Assembly: GCA_001899635.1 (NCBI GenBank)
Contig: MKVQ01000004.1
Location: 252,023-316,022, forward strand
Source of the DNA: Myxococcales bacterium 68-20
GTDB taxonomy: Bacteria; Myxococcota_A; Polyangia; Polyangiales; Polyangiaceae
Reading direction: 5' to 3'
Length of the DNA: 64,000 nt
In this document: positions 1-9,074 of the stretch, in pieces
Numbering within the stretch: the first letter of the stretch is position 1
Layout: every line of letters starts with the position of its first letter
Made by a program: the position numbers and the translations under genes
The notes under the pieces: model-generated
What the model was told of the DNA's origin: nothing
The model's input: the letters and a program-made list of their open reading frames with translations, nothing else
The model's database searches: none

Positions 1-164
1 CGAAACCCGTCGAGCGAGATGTGGAGCGTCTTCCGCTCGATGGGACGCGGCCCGTTGGGGATCCTCGCGCCGTCGTCGCAGCCGCTCAGGAGGCGTGTGT
101 TTACTCCAGCAGCCGCGAGGAACGCCGCGCCCTTGAGCAACGCGCGGCGAGAGAGTTGTACCAT
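1..164 (-). CDS. Tat-exported lipoprotein, N-terminal fragment
   Basis: Partial gene reading off the left edge; 54 codons are visible. The ATG at 164 follows a purine-rich stretch (GGGGGATC). The N-terminus carries a twin-arginine signal (S-R-R-A-L-L-K near residues 5-11), a hydrophobic segment, and a lipobox-like L-L-S-G-C near residue 29. This predicts export of a folded protein by the Tat pathway followed by lipidation. The mature part begins D-D-G-A-R-I and is too short to assign a family. Substrate and function are unknown. The signal-peptide call is good; the lipidation call is moderate. Confidence 0.75.
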   Translation of the reverse strand, partial: MVQLSRRALLKGAAFLAAAGVNTRLLSGCDDGARIPNGPRPIERKTLHISLDGF

Positions 165-173
165 GATCCCCCA

Positions 174-455
174 CTATATCGATTTCGCCGAGTCTCTGTC
201 GCGAACAGAATTGGGGCTGCACCCCAACCACCCGCAGATCGGATCGGGACGCAGGCGCGCATCAGGCATCGACGCCGTTGCACTGGGGGCCATTCCCTTT
301 GCAGAGCTCGATGCCTGCGAGACGCGGCAGATGTAAACGCATCCCGCGATCGGCCGCGCCTGCGGGTCGACGTTGGACTGCTCGACCGACACCGGTTCGA
401 GCGTATCGCCTCGAATCTCGTTGCGGTTCGCCCAGAGGTCGTGCGATCTCTCCAC
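174..455 (-). CDS. Possible small hypothetical protein upstream of the Tat lipoprotein
   Basis: Open frame of 93 codons starting GTG at 455 and ending nine bases before the ATG of the Tat lipoprotein, so it could be the first gene of a two-gene operon. It has no signal peptide or membrane segment; five Cys residues are scattered along it. Third-position GC looks lower than in neighbouring genes, which argues against a well-adapted gene. It could be a gene remnant or chance. It also accounts for most of the otherwise gene-free stretch 165-487, where nothing else was recognised. Confidence 0.3.
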   Translation of the reverse strand: MERSHDLWANRNEIRGDTLEPVSVEQSNVDPQARPIAGCVYICRVSQASSSAKGMAPSATASMPDARLRPDPICGWLGCSPNSVRDRDSAKSI

Positions 456-487
456 GGCTTCGAACGAGCCGGGCTTCGAGACACGAC

Positions 488-949
488 ATGGTGAGACCGC
501 GGATGACCGCGCAGGCTGTGTGGGCGCGAATGCGGGTGATTCTGGGGGCAGTGCTGGCGCTCTCGGCCGTCGGGTGTGGTGGCACCCGCTCGAGTGTCGC
601 CCGGCTCGCCGGCGACGGAGCTGAATACGCTGGGCCCGTGACCGTCGCGGCGGCGACGCTGCCGGCCTCCTACGAAGTCGTCGGCGCTGTCGAGGTCGAG
701 TCGATCAAGTCCCTCGACGACGCGCTCTCGGCGTTCGTCGAGCGCGTTCGTGAGGTCGGCGGCGACCACGGTCAGATCGACCGGTACTGGACGACCTTCG
801 AGACCCGCACGGTGACGAGCACGGAGAGCTACCCCTGCGGCACCACCAAGTCGCCACAAACGTGCACGCGATCGGTCACGCGACAACAGCTCGTCATCGC
901 CTCTCACTATATCGGGCGGGCGATGCGCACTGCAGCGAGGATTCAATGA
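488..949 (+). CDS. Small predicted lipoprotein
   Basis: About 153 residues. The start is placed at ATG 488; ATG 503 or 530 would also leave a full signal peptide. A basic N-terminus and hydrophobic run end in a lipobox-like L-S-A-V-G-C-G. The mature region contains V-E-S-I-K-S-L-D-D-A-L and a short Cys-bearing insert (Y-P-C-G-T-T, then Q-T-C-T-R) near the C-terminus. The stop overlaps the ATG of the next lipoprotein (ATGA), so the pair is co-translated. No family recognised; a periplasmic or outer-membrane-attached protein is likely. Confidence 0.7.
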   Translation: MVRPRMTAQAVWARMRVILGAVLALSAVGCGGTRSSVARLAGDGAEYAGPVTVAAATLPASYEVVGAVEVESIKSLDDALSAFVERVREVGGDHGQIDRYWTTFETRTVTSTESYPCGTTKSPQTCTRSVTRQQLVIASHYIGRAMRTAARIQ

Positions 950-1278
950 GGTTCGTCGCAGTTCTATGTCTCGGTCTTTCGCTCGCCGGATGTGGGCGGC
1001 TCATCTCGGACAGGGCCGTCACCGGCCGCACGTATCCCGCGCACAACAGCGCCGTTCGTCTATTCCTCGAGAACGACCCGCAGCCCTCGAATTGCGAAGA
1101 AATCGCCATCGTGCGGGCGGTCGGGACGGGCAGCGAAGCGACTCTGGAGTCGGTATTCGACGGCTTGCGGAAAGAGGCGCAGAGCGTCGGCGCGAACGCA
1201 GTCGTCCGCGTGCGCATCGATCACGGCGCGGGGGTTGCGGGAATCGGCGTCGCCGTGCGAATGCCGGACGGTGCCTGA
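946..1278 (+). CDS. Small predicted lipoprotein with 'GANAVV' C-terminal motif
   Basis: 110 residues, starting at the ATG that overlaps the previous stop. The signal peptide ends at L-S-L-A-G-C-G. The mature domain has a conserved-looking N-C-E-E-I-A-I-V-R-A-V strand, a helix, then S-V-G-A-N-A-V-V-R-V-R-I. That strand-helix-'GANAVV' arrangement is reminiscent of small envelope proteins such as the YbjQ and DUF4156 families, but this is by eye and not a firm assignment. It is the second gene of a two-gene operon with the preceding lipoprotein. The function is unknown. Confidence 0.72.
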   Translation: MRFVAVLCLGLSLAGCGRLISDRAVTGRTYPAHNSAVRLFLENDPQPSNCEEIAIVRAVGTGSEATLESVFDGLRKEAQSVGANAVVRVRIDHGAGVAGIGVAVRMPDGA

Positions 1279-1331
1279 GGACGACGGCCGAAGACAGCCT
1301 CTCCTCCGAATCTCGCTGTTCTCGACCAGCA

Positions 1332-1349
1332 CCGAGCTCACCGGCTCGG
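1332..1349. terminator. Weak hairpin between convergent genes
   Basis: Inverted repeat CCGAGC (1332-1337) and GCTCGG (1344-1349) with a six-base loop, lying in the gap between the convergent small-lipoprotein gene (plus) and the BatA-like gene (minus). There is no T-run on either strand, so intrinsic termination is only possible, not shown. Confidence 0.35.
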
Positions 1350-1430
1350 ATCCATCACCGTCAGGACCAAGCGCACTGCTTCACGATATTCGAGCGATGC
1401 AGGAGGATGTTGCGACCGACGGCAGCGTCG

Positions 1431-3389
1431 TCAGGCGGTCTCGCCGCGCGGACGCGTCATCGCACGCACGACGGTCTCCGCCGCCACGAGCGCGAGAAGC
1501 GCGAGCGCGATGGTCCACGACACGTCGACGACCGACACGCCGCCGCCGAGCGACGAGGACGTCGCTTCGGAGACCACCGCCCGCGGACGGAGATCGAGCT
1601 CGCGCTGCATCGGCGCCGCCACCCGGAGCTCCGGAGTGCCGTCCACGGTCAGCCGGTAAGGGCCGATGAGCGTCGGTACGATCCGCAGCGCGCCGTCACC
1701 GCGCGCCGAAGGGACGCGGCCTCGCGGCCCCTCGGCCTCCACCTGACGCGCTCCGGCGAACGCCCACGGCACGCCGACGTCTCCGCGCAGCGGCGCCGAG
1801 CGCTCCTTCGCGGCGGCGACGATCGCGTCGAGGAGCGAGAGGAACCCGGGGCGGAGGGGCATGTCCGAAGCGTCGACCGAGAACGAGAGCGTCGTCAGCC
1901 ACACCTCCCCTCGCCCGCGAGCGCGACGCAGGACGAGCGGAGCACCGTCCGACCACTTGAGCAGCGACTCGAACGCCGCCACGTCGTCCGGCGCGACGGT
2001 CGCTCGTCCCTTCGCGGTAAGGTCGTCGAGGCTCGTTGCGCCGTCGCCCAGCACCGGCGCACCGCTCTCCGGATCGACGCTCTGGGTCGGCGTCGGACCG
2101 AAGCTGGGAGCGTGAGCGAGGAACGGCTCGAACGTTGCGCCGAGCGGCGCGGCCGCGGCTCGTCTCCCGAGGGCGAGGACGAGGACCCCCCCTCGATCGA
2201 CGAACGCCGCGAGCGCATGCCGCTGCTCCGGCGTGAAGCCCGGGGGATCGTCGATGAGCATCGCCGCGAAGGCGGCGGTGTCTTCACGACGGTCCGGAGC
2301 CTGCGGGATCGGCCTTACGGCCATGTCGACATGGAGCGCCGCGAGCGCCTGCTCGACGACCGGCGCGCCGCCCGTCGAGACGGCGTCGTCGGTCCGATCG
2401 CCGACGACCGCGAGCGCCGCCGGCCCCGACTCGACGACCACGAGCGCACGATCGTCGGAGGCGATCGCGTCGGTGCCGGTGAGGACGGCGAACAGCTCAC
2501 GCGTGTCGTCACCAGTGAGGGGGATCATCACTTCCCCGAGCGCCGTCTGCGGAAGCGCCGCGCTCGCGAGGACCTTCTCCCCATCCTTGATCTGCACCTC
2601 GCGCCCGGTGGCTGCATGCGGGACCGAGCACGCGAATCGGACGCGAGCGCGACCGCCCGCTCGATCGGCGGAGAGGATCCCGCAGTCGACCGCGTCGTTC
2701 GCCTTCGCGAGCTCCGGCATCGCGACCCAGATCGGCACACTGGAGTCGCCGTTCGAGCCGAGCGCAGGCCCGTCCGACTTTCCATCGGCGAGATCCGAGA
2801 GGACGATGACCCGGCGATCGATCTGCGGGAGCTCTCCGACGAGCGTGCGCGCGATCGCGAGAGCTCCGTCGAGGTCCGTCGCCCGATCGCTCTCGCCGAC
2901 GCCTTCGAGGGCCGCGCGGGCGGCGCTCACGTCCGTCGTCGCGGCGAGGCCGACACGAGCCGGCGCGCCCGCAAGGACGATCGCTGCCGCATCGCCTTCG
3001 CGGAGCGACGCGAGGATCTCCTCGGCGCCCTTCTTCGCACGCTCGAAGCGGGTCGTGTCGCCGCTGTCCTTCGCCCGCATGCTCATCGAGTCATCGATGA
3101 CGATGGCGACCGCGACGGAGGCGCCGCCGCGAGAGAGCGCGAGGCGCGAGCAACGAACCAGCGGCGAGGCGCCGAGGAGCGCGAGCGCGACGATGGCCGC
3201 GGCGCGGATCGCGAAGAGCGAGCGGTCCTCCAGGCGCGCCCGACGACGCGCCTTCGGCGGCGCCTCCGGGACGAGTCGCGCCGGTGCGAACGGCACCTCG
3301 TCCGCGCGCTTGCGGCGGAGGCGATGCGCGAGATACGGCGCGGCGACGAGCACCGCAACGCCGAGCGCGAGGATCGTGAGGAAGCTCAC
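1431..3389 (-). CDS. BatA-like von Willebrand factor A membrane protein
   Basis: 652 residues. GTG start at 3389 overlaps the stop of the DUF58 gene (GTGA). Two N-terminal hydrophobic segments (about 3-20 and 58-77) precede a VWA domain with the metal-binding D-x-S-x-S at D99/S101/S103, followed by a glutamine-amidotransferase-like region (L-I-D-D-P-P-G-F, F-V-D-R-G-G-V-L-V) and a C-terminal membrane segment near 620-640. This is the layout of BatA/BatB-like aerotolerance-type proteins that pair with DUF58 and usually a MoxR ATPase. No MoxR gene is visible here. The probable role is an envelope-associated chaperone or assembly factor; the exact client is unknown. Confidence 0.82.
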   Translation of the reverse strand: MSFLTILALGVAVLVAAPYLAHRLRRKRADEVPFAPARLVPEAPPKARRRARLEDRSLFAIRAAAIVALALLGASPLVRCSRLALSRGGASVAVAIVIDDSMSMRAKDSGDTTRFERAKKGAEEILASLREGDAAAIVLAGAPARVGLAATTDVSAARAALEGVGESDRATDLDGALAIARTLVGELPQIDRRVIVLSDLADGKSDGPALGSNGDSSVPIWVAMPELAKANDAVDCGILSADRAGGRARVRFACSVPHAATGREVQIKDGEKVLASAALPQTALGEVMIPLTGDDTRELFAVLTGTDAIASDDRALVVVESGPAALAVVGDRTDDAVSTGGAPVVEQALAALHVDMAVRPIPQAPDRREDTAAFAAMLIDDPPGFTPEQRHALAAFVDRGGVLVLALGRRAAAAPLGATFEPFLAHAPSFGPTPTQSVDPESGAPVLGDGATSLDDLTAKGRATVAPDDVAAFESLLKWSDGAPLVLRRARGRGEVWLTTLSFSVDASDMPLRPGFLSLLDAIVAAAKERSAPLRGDVGVPWAFAGARQVEAEGPRGRVPSARGDGALRIVPTLIGPYRLTVDGTPELRVAAPMQRELDLRPRAVVSEATSSSLGGGVSVVDVSWTIALALLALVAAETVVRAMTRPRGETA

Positions 3390-4339
3390 AGCGCCGCCTC
3401 GACGATCGCGCGCACCGCGGCGACGGGATCGCGGTCGGTCGTCATAGTCAGGAGCTTTGCCCCGCGGCTGACGAGCGCTTGCCGCCAGGCGGCCTGCTCC
3501 GCCGCGAGCGCCGCGAGGTAGCGCTCCCGCGCGGCCTCGTCCGTCTCGACCGTGACGCCGCCTTCGAGCGACTTCAGGCGGACCGTCTCCTTGAAGGGGA
3601 AGTCGGCCTCGTCCGGATCGAGCGTCTGCACGACGACGACGACGCAGCCGCGCGTGGAGATGGCGCCGATGCGCGCCGCCGCTTGGGGGGGAAGGTCGAG
3701 GAGATCGCTCAGGACGACGACGACCGAGCCGCGGCGCGCCGAGCGCGCGATCGATCCGATCGCCGCGTCGAGCATCGCGATGCTCGAGCCGGCCTCCCCT
3801 TCCGCCGACTGCGCCTCGAGCGCGTCGACCACGCGCTCGAAGACCTCGCGACCGCCGCGCACCGGGACGGGTCGCGCGTCCTTCGAGCCGCCGATGAACG
3901 ACATGCCGATCGGGTCGCCGCTCTTGATCGCCACGCGCGCGAGCGCGGCCGCGACGAGCGCGGCCCACGCGAGCTTGGAGCCGGGCGCGCGCGACCCACG
4001 GTAGCCCATCGAGGCGGACGCATCGACGACGAGACGGAGCGCGCGATCGGTCTCGGTCTCGAACTGGCGAACGAGGAGATGATCGTGACGGAGGAGCGAG
4101 CGGACGTCGAGATGACGCAGGTCGTCGCCCGGCGTGTAGGCGCGATGCCCGCCGAACTCGACGCCCGCCCCCTTGCGCGCGCTCCGATGCGAGCCGGCGT
4201 AGACGCCCTCGGCGACCACGCGCGCGCGAATGCGGATCGGCGCGAGACTGCCCCAGTCGATCGCGCGGCGAACGTCCTTGGCGGGGCGCACCGCTTCGAT
4301 GCGCGGAGAGTTGTTGCGAATGCTCGAACGCGCGCTCAC
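3386..4339 (-). CDS. DUF58 domain protein
   Basis: 317 residues from a GTG at 4339, 13 bases after the TPR-lipoprotein stop; the longer in-frame reading would overlap that gene. The core DUF58 signature is clear: the Y-T-P-G-D-D-L-R-H-L-D segment near 68-78, followed by a VWA-like D-A-S-A-S (D106, S108, S110). No signal peptide is present, so it is probably cytoplasmic or peripheral. DUF58 proteins are typically encoded between a MoxR ATPase and VWA membrane proteins, matching the downstream BatA-like neighbour. No strong ribosome-binding site was seen, suggesting coupling to the gene before it. Confidence 0.85.
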   Translation of the reverse strand: MSARSSIRNNSPRIEAVRPAKDVRRAIDWGSLAPIRIRARVVAEGVYAGSHRSARKGAGVEFGGHRAYTPGDDLRHLDVRSLLRHDHLLVRQFETETDRALRLVVDASASMGYRGSRAPGSKLAWAALVAAALARVAIKSGDPIGMSFIGGSKDARPVPVRGGREVFERVVDALEAQSAEGEAGSSIAMLDAAIGSIARSARRGSVVVVLSDLLDLPPQAAARIGAISTRGCVVVVVQTLDPDEADFPFKETVRLKSLEGGVTVETDEAARERYLAALAAEQAAWRQALVSRGAKLLTMTTDRDPVAAVRAIVEAAL

Positions 4340-4352
4340 GGGAGTGCCGCGA

Positions 4353-6575
4353 TCAGGGCAGCCCGACTTCGGGCACGGGACCGCCGACCTGCGCCCGCCC
4401 GCCGCCGAGGATCTCACGCGCGAGGCCGAACTCGACGAGGTCGAGCCCGGTGGAGCTGATGACCTGCTTGAGGCCTTCGTCTGCGCCCTTCACGTCACCG
4501 GCGACCTTGCGATCGATCGCGGCGTAGAAGAGCGCCTCGGTCTTCTGCGTGGGGGTCTGCGCGGCGGCGACGAGATCGGACGCCTTGAGCTTGCCCGCGC
4601 CGAACGCGGCGATCTTGCCGATCCAGCGCGGATCGTCGGACGCGCCGACGAGGATCCGCTCGGCGGTAGGGTCCTTCGTATCGCGATGTTGGCGCTCGAG
4701 GAGGTGCACCCAGAGCGCGTCGTAGACGATGTCCTCACGCCCGAGCTCGGCGACCTGACCGCGCGCGAGACCTTCACGTGCAGCGGCGAGATCGCCGCGA
4801 ACGAACGCGCGGCCGACGATCTGACCGATCGTCGCCGCCGCCTGGCGCTTGTCGCGCGGGGCGGCCTCGAGGGCACGCTCGAGAGCCTTCTCGGCGCTCT
4901 TCGCAGCGCCGAAGCGATCGAGCACGCGGGAGATCAGACGCTCGACGCGGGCTCGGTCATCGGACTCGGTTGCTGCGCGTGCCTTCGCGAGGTCCCTGAG
5001 CGCGTCGGCGAGCGGCTTGCGAGCAGCGCTCGCGTCGCCCTGCTCGCGGGTGATGTCGCTCGTGATGAGGAGCACCTCGGCGCGAAGCGCAGGATCCTTC
5101 GCTACGTCGTCGGCGACGAGGGCGTTCTTGAGCCGCTCGAGCGCCTCCTTGGTGTTCCCCGCATGCCAGTCGAGCCGCGCGAGGTTCATCAGGACCGCGC
5201 CGGAGCGCTCGCGCTCCATCGACGCATCGAGGAGCTTCCTCGCAGCATCGAGCCCGCCTTCGCGGATCTCGATCTCGCCCATGAGCGCGTAGAGGCGCGC
5301 CGGGCTCGGCTGGATCTTGCCCTTCAGCGCATCGGCTGCGCCGAGGAGGGGCTCGGCCGCCTTGAAGGAGCGGCGCGCGGAGTCGCCTTCCTCCGCGTCG
5401 AGCGCGCGGAGCATCGCTTGAATCGTGACGGCGAGCCCGAACCCGACGATGCGCGGATCCTTCTGCGCCTTCACGGAGTCCGCGAGGATGGCCGGCGCGG
5501 CTTCGCCCATCCCGAGCTCGACGAGCGTCGTCGCGACGAAGGCCGCAGGCTCCGGTGAGGTCGAGTCGAGACGGTAAGCCTCGCAGGCGGAGACGAACGA
5601 GGCGACGCGGAGCAGATCGCTGTCGCGGCCGAAGTCCTCTTCGTCGCCACGCGCCGGTCCGCGCTGCCCAGGACGAAGCATGCGCGCGAGCTCGAGCCAG
5701 CGATCCGTATCCGGCCGCTCGACGACCGCCTTCAGCGCGCCCATCAGCTCGGGCCGCGTCATCTGCGGGTCCTTGAGGTTCGCCTTCTCGAGCGCCGCGA
5801 GCGCCCCGTGAGCGTCGCCGCTCCTCAAGTAGATCGCGACGAGCACGGTCGAACCGGTCTCGAGCGCGCGGACCGCCTCGAGCCCCTCCTCCCGCGTGAT
5901 CTGCATCCCGCGTGCGCGCCGCGCCGTCTTGACCTGGATCGCCTTGTCGATGAAGTCGAGCGTCTTGGCGACCGCGTCATCGCGTGCCTCGACGCTCGGC
6001 TCGAGGAGCAGCCGCGTCACCGCAGCAGCCTCGAGCGCGCCGGCCGTCTGCATCGACCCATTGCCGGCCGTGTCGCGGGTCCATGCGGAGATCGCGTCGA
6101 GGTGGCCCTTGATGTCGGCCTTCTCCTTCGGTGGAGCGACGCGCATGAGCATCTCGTAGGCGGCGCGTGCGCGCCCCTCGTCGCCGCGCTTCGCAAACTC
6201 GTCCGACGCGCTCTTGAGAGCGTCGTAACCGTGCGGACCGAGCATCTCGGTCGTGAGCTCGCCGGCTCGCACGAGGAACATCGCGCCAGCGAACGACGAG
6301 ACCGCGTTCTCTCGGTTCTTCGCCTTGAAGCGACTCGAGACACGCGACATCTGACGAGCAACCACGCCCGTGAGCCGCTGCTGGCGCTCCTTGCTCTGAG
6401 GCTCGCTCGCGAGGAGATCGCGGACGGCGCTCGGGAACTGGTCGTCGTCGACGGCGACGTCCGCGCGCGTGACGCGCTCGGCATGATGTGCCGGCTGCCC
6501 GTACCGCCCGCGGCCGGGACCGCATGCGGCAGCCGCCAGCGAAAGAGCGAGGAGAACTGGGAGGGCAAACCGCAT
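4353..6575 (-). CDS. Large TPR-repeat lipoprotein
   Basis: About 740 residues. The start is set at ATG 6575, which gives a clean lipoprotein signal (M-R-F-A-L-P-V-L-L-A-L-S ... A-A-A-C-G); an ATG at 6599 is possible. The rest is almost entirely alpha-helical with repeated A-rich helix pairs such as A-R-A-A-Y-E-M-L-M-R-V-A and A-R-L-D-W-H-A-G-N-T-K-E-A-L-E-R-L, typical of tetratricopeptide repeats. TPR lipoproteins scaffold protein complexes in the periplasm. It is first in an operon with DUF58 and BatA-like genes, so a role as partner or adaptor in the same envelope complex is likely. Confidence 0.78.
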   Translation of the reverse strand: MRFALPVLLALSLAAAACGPGRGRYGQPAHHAERVTRADVAVDDDQFPSAVRDLLASEPQSKERQQRLTGVVARQMSRVSSRFKAKNRENAVSSFAGAMFLVRAGELTTEMLGPHGYDALKSASDEFAKRGDEGRARAAYEMLMRVAPPKEKADIKGHLDAISAWTRDTAGNGSMQTAGALEAAAVTRLLLEPSVEARDDAVAKTLDFIDKAIQVKTARRARGMQITREEGLEAVRALETGSTVLVAIYLRSGDAHGALAALEKANLKDPQMTRPELMGALKAVVERPDTDRWLELARMLRPGQRGPARGDEEDFGRDSDLLRVASFVSACEAYRLDSTSPEPAAFVATTLVELGMGEAAPAILADSVKAQKDPRIVGFGLAVTIQAMLRALDAEEGDSARRSFKAAEPLLGAADALKGKIQPSPARLYALMGEIEIREGGLDAARKLLDASMERERSGAVLMNLARLDWHAGNTKEALERLKNALVADDVAKDPALRAEVLLITSDITREQGDASAARKPLADALRDLAKARAATESDDRARVERLISRVLDRFGAAKSAEKALERALEAAPRDKRQAAATIGQIVGRAFVRGDLAAAREGLARGQVAELGREDIVYDALWVHLLERQHRDTKDPTAERILVGASDDPRWIGKIAAFGAGKLKASDLVAAAQTPTQKTEALFYAAIDRKVAGDVKGADEGLKQVISSTGLDLVEFGLAREILGGGRAQVGGPVPEVGLP

Positions 6576-6860
6576 GGTGGGTAGGGACGAGAGGGCCATC
6601 CAACATAACCTGGGCAGCGGTCGACGGGCTACCGCCGGGGCACTCAAGAGCTCGAAAAGACGGCCCACGGAGAGGAACGATCTCACGCCGCGCCGCATCG
6701 GCCGCCCCGGCGCGCGATCCCCTTCGGACGGGGAAGCGGCGTTTACAACGGCGCTCCTCGCCCTCCGGGGAATGCGCCGGCGACCTCGGGCGTTCTTCAT
6801 CCCCACTTCCCCGGGACGCTGCTCTCACCGAGACGTCCCTGTTGGGCTAGCCTGCCAGCC

Positions 6861-8249
6861 ATGCCGCACGCGCACCTCCTCGTCGTCGACGACGAGCCGT
6901 CGATCCTCACGACCCTGCAGAAGGCCCTCACGCTCGAGGGCTACTCGGTGGACGTCGCGGGCGGCGTGAAGGTCGCAGACGAGAAGCTCAAGAAGCGAAG
7001 CTACGACCTCTGCCTCTTCGACGTGCAGCTCCCCGACGGCGACGGGATCACGCTCCTCGCGCAGATCCGCGCCGCGAAGAACGAGGTGCCCGTCATCATG
7101 ATGAGCGGGCATGCGACCATCGACACGGCGGTGAAGGCGACGCGCCTCGGCGCGCTCAACTTCCTCGAGAAGCCGATCAACACCGATGCGCTCCTCATCG
7201 CAGTCGAGACGGCGCTCCGCCTCCAGCGAGCGGAGACCGAGGCCCGCGAGCTCCGCGTCGCGAGCGGCACCACTGGCGAGCTCGTCGGTGAGAGCGGCCC
7301 GATCAAGAAGCTCGTCGAGCAAATCGCGCGCGCAGCGAAGAGCTCTGCCAGCGTGCTCGTCACCGGCGAGCGCGGCACCGGCAAGGAGCTCGTCGCCCGC
7401 GCAATCCACCAGCTCTCGCCGCGCGCGAAGGGACCGCTCGAGAAGCTGAACTGCGCTGCGCTCCCGAGCGAGCTCATCGAGAGCGAGCTCTTCGGCCACG
7501 AGGCGGGCGCCTTCACCGGCGCGACGAAGCAGCGCCGCGGCAAGTTCGAGCGCGCGAGCGGCGGCACGCTGTTCCTCGACGAGGTCGGCGACATGCCGCT
7601 CCCGATGCAGGCGAAGCTCCTCCGCGTCCTCCAGGAGCGCGAGATCGAGCGTGTCGGCGGCAACGAGACGATCAAGGTCGACACACGCGTCGTCGCGGCG
7701 ACGAACCGCGACCTCGTGAAGGCATGCGAGAGCGACGTGTTCCGCGCCGACCTCTACGACCGCCTCAACGTCGTGCCGCTCCACATCCCGCCGCTCCGCG
7801 CGCGCCGCGAAGACGTCCCGCTCCTCGCACGACATTTCCTCGAGCTCGCATCCAAGGCGAACGACCGTCCTGGCATGCGGATCGAGGAGGACGCCATCCA
7901 GGTCCTCGTCGCCTACAGCTTCCCCGGCAACGTCCGCGAGCTCCGGAACCTCACCGAGCGCCTCGTCATCCTCACGCCCGACGACGTCATCCGCGCCGTC
8001 GACGTCCGCAACTGCCTCCCCGGCGGAGGCTCGCCGAAGGCACAGGGGCTCTACCGCCCCGGCGTCCCCTTCCGCGTCCTCGTCGAAGAGTCCGAGCGCC
8101 AGATCCTCCAGGACGCGCTCGCGCACCACGGCGGCCAGATGGCCGCGACCGCGCGCGCGCTCGATCTCGAACGCAGCCATCTCTACAAGAAGGCGCGAGC
8201 GCTCGGACTCCGCGGCGACAGCAAGAGCGACGAGGAAGACGCGGGCTGA
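6861..8249 (+). CDS. NtrC-family sigma-54-dependent response regulator
   Basis: 462 residues with the full three-domain layout. The receiver domain (1-120) has acidic D10/D11, phospho-acceptor D54 in L-F-D-V-Q-L-P-D-G-D-G, and K104. The AAA+ domain has Walker A G-E-R-G-T-G-K-E (169-176), the sigma-54 contact loop G-A-F-T-G-A (216-221) and Walker B G-G-T-L-F-L-D-E (234-241). A Fis-type helix-turn-helix lies at the C-terminus (about 415-450). It should activate RNA polymerase with sigma-54 after phosphorylation. No cognate kinase is adjacent in an operon; the hybrid kinase 0.8 kb downstream is a candidate only. The 285-bp gap on its left is shared with the divergent TPR lipoprotein gene and must hold both promoters. 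Confidence 0.93.
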   Translation: MPHAHLLVVDDEPSILTTLQKALTLEGYSVDVAGGVKVADEKLKKRSYDLCLFDVQLPDGDGITLLAQIRAAKNEVPVIMMSGHATIDTAVKATRLGALNFLEKPINTDALLIAVETALRLQRAETEARELRVASGTTGELVGESGPIKKLVEQIARAAKSSASVLVTGERGTGKELVARAIHQLSPRAKGPLEKLNCAALPSELIESELFGHEAGAFTGATKQRRGKFERASGGTLFLDEVGDMPLPMQAKLLRVLQEREIERVGGNETIKVDTRVVAATNRDLVKACESDVFRADLYDRLNVVPLHIPPLRARREDVPLLARHFLELASKANDRPGMRIEEDAIQVLVAYSFPGNVRELRNLTERLVILTPDDVIRAVDVRNCLPGGGSPKAQGLYRPGVPFRVLVEESERQILQDALAHHGGQMAATARALDLERSHLYKKARALGLRGDSKSDEEDAG

Positions 8250-8280
8250 GGCGCACTCCACTCCGGAGGCGCCGGTCTCG

Positions 8281-8425
8281 AGTCATGAGATGATCCGAGC
8301 CTCGCGAACGACGTCCACCGCGGTGAGGACGCGCTCGCGCGTCGAGCGCCTGTCGAAGCCTCGCGCCGTATTCGTCACGAGGGCCAGGCCGACTCGTCCC
8401 CCACCTGGTCCCTCGACTTGCCGGC
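8281..8425 (-). pseudogene. Possible 3' remnant of a lost minus-strand gene
   Basis: The minus strand reads about 40 codons of protein-like sequence (G-L-A-L-V-T-N-T-A-R-G-F-D-R-R-S ... V-D-V-V-R-E-A) with GC-rich third positions, ending in a TGA at about 8281. No start or full domain is present, and upstream it runs straight into the antisense of the Cys-rich fragment. It looks like the 3' end of a deleted gene. No family can be named. Confidence 0.3.
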
Positions 8426-8431
8426 AGCCGA

Positions 8432-8746
8432 ATGATCCGGCATTTGCCGGCGCTGACGGCGCAATGCGTCGAGTGTGCGCAGGACTCCGAATGTCCGGTG
8501 GGCAAGCCGAAGTGCTTCTCCCGCGAGGGCAAGTGCGTCCAGTGCCTCGGCGATCCCGACTGCGCGGGCACGGCAACTCCGTTCTGCAAGGGCCAGGGTA
8601 AGTGCGTGCAGTGCACCACGAACGCTCAGTGCGCCGCGCCGAATCCGATCTGCGACGGCGACGAATGCGTCCAGTGCAGGAAGGACGACGACTGCACCGA
8701 TCCTGCCAAGTCGCGTTGCCGAGGGAAGGTCTGCGCGGCGAGGTGA
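8432..8746 (+). pseudogene. Cys-rich repeat protein, 5'-truncated remnant
   Basis: 104 codons carrying repeats of the pattern C-V-x-C-x-x-D-x-x-C ... C-x-x-G-x-C-V-x-C (four rounds), a disulphide-rich architecture common in exported myxobacterial proteins. The frame is open upstream to about 8327 but gives no signal peptide, which such a protein would need; an intact relative would be longer and exported. It therefore looks like the C-terminal end of a larger gene whose 5' part is gone. It could still be translated as a small protein from the ATG at 8432. Confidence 0.5.
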
Positions 8747-9074
8747 CCTCGACGCGATACTCGAGAGGCAGGTCGCGATCAGGGCGCGGCTGCGAGCGTG
8801 CCCTGATCGTGAGCGCCGGCGAGACGAGACCGCTGATCGTGGCTGCACCGCGGCGGGTGTCGATTCGGATGCGTCCGGCGCCGCCGTCACCGTTCCGGCG
8901 AAGTCGCCGTCGGGGATACGTCGTGTCAATCACGCCGGGCTGACCGTCCACCTCGGTAGCTTTTCGCGGTCCCCCGGCCACCTCCGACGAGAAACTCGAA
9001 TTTCGCGAGTGTGTCGCTTCATGCCGTGCGGCTTGAGTTACACTCGCGGACGGGCGGAGAAGAAGGGGGTTGGG
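8747..9074. other. Gene-free stretch with a possible decayed minus-strand coding segment
   Basis: 328 bases between the Cys-rich remnant and the hybrid kinase. On the minus strand, 8804-8896 reads G-D-G-G-A-G-R-I-R-I-D-T then A-T-I-S-G-L-V-S-P-A-L, resembling the glycine-rich tails of large myxobacterial surface proteins, but no intact frame surrounds it. The kinase promoter must also lie here; no clear -35/-10 was identified. Confidence 0.3.

Noticed and set aside
966-3521. Long plus-strand open frame (851 codons)
   Set aside because: Antisense to the BatA-like gene; very Arg-rich low-complexity product with no domain, as expected for GC-rich shadow frames.
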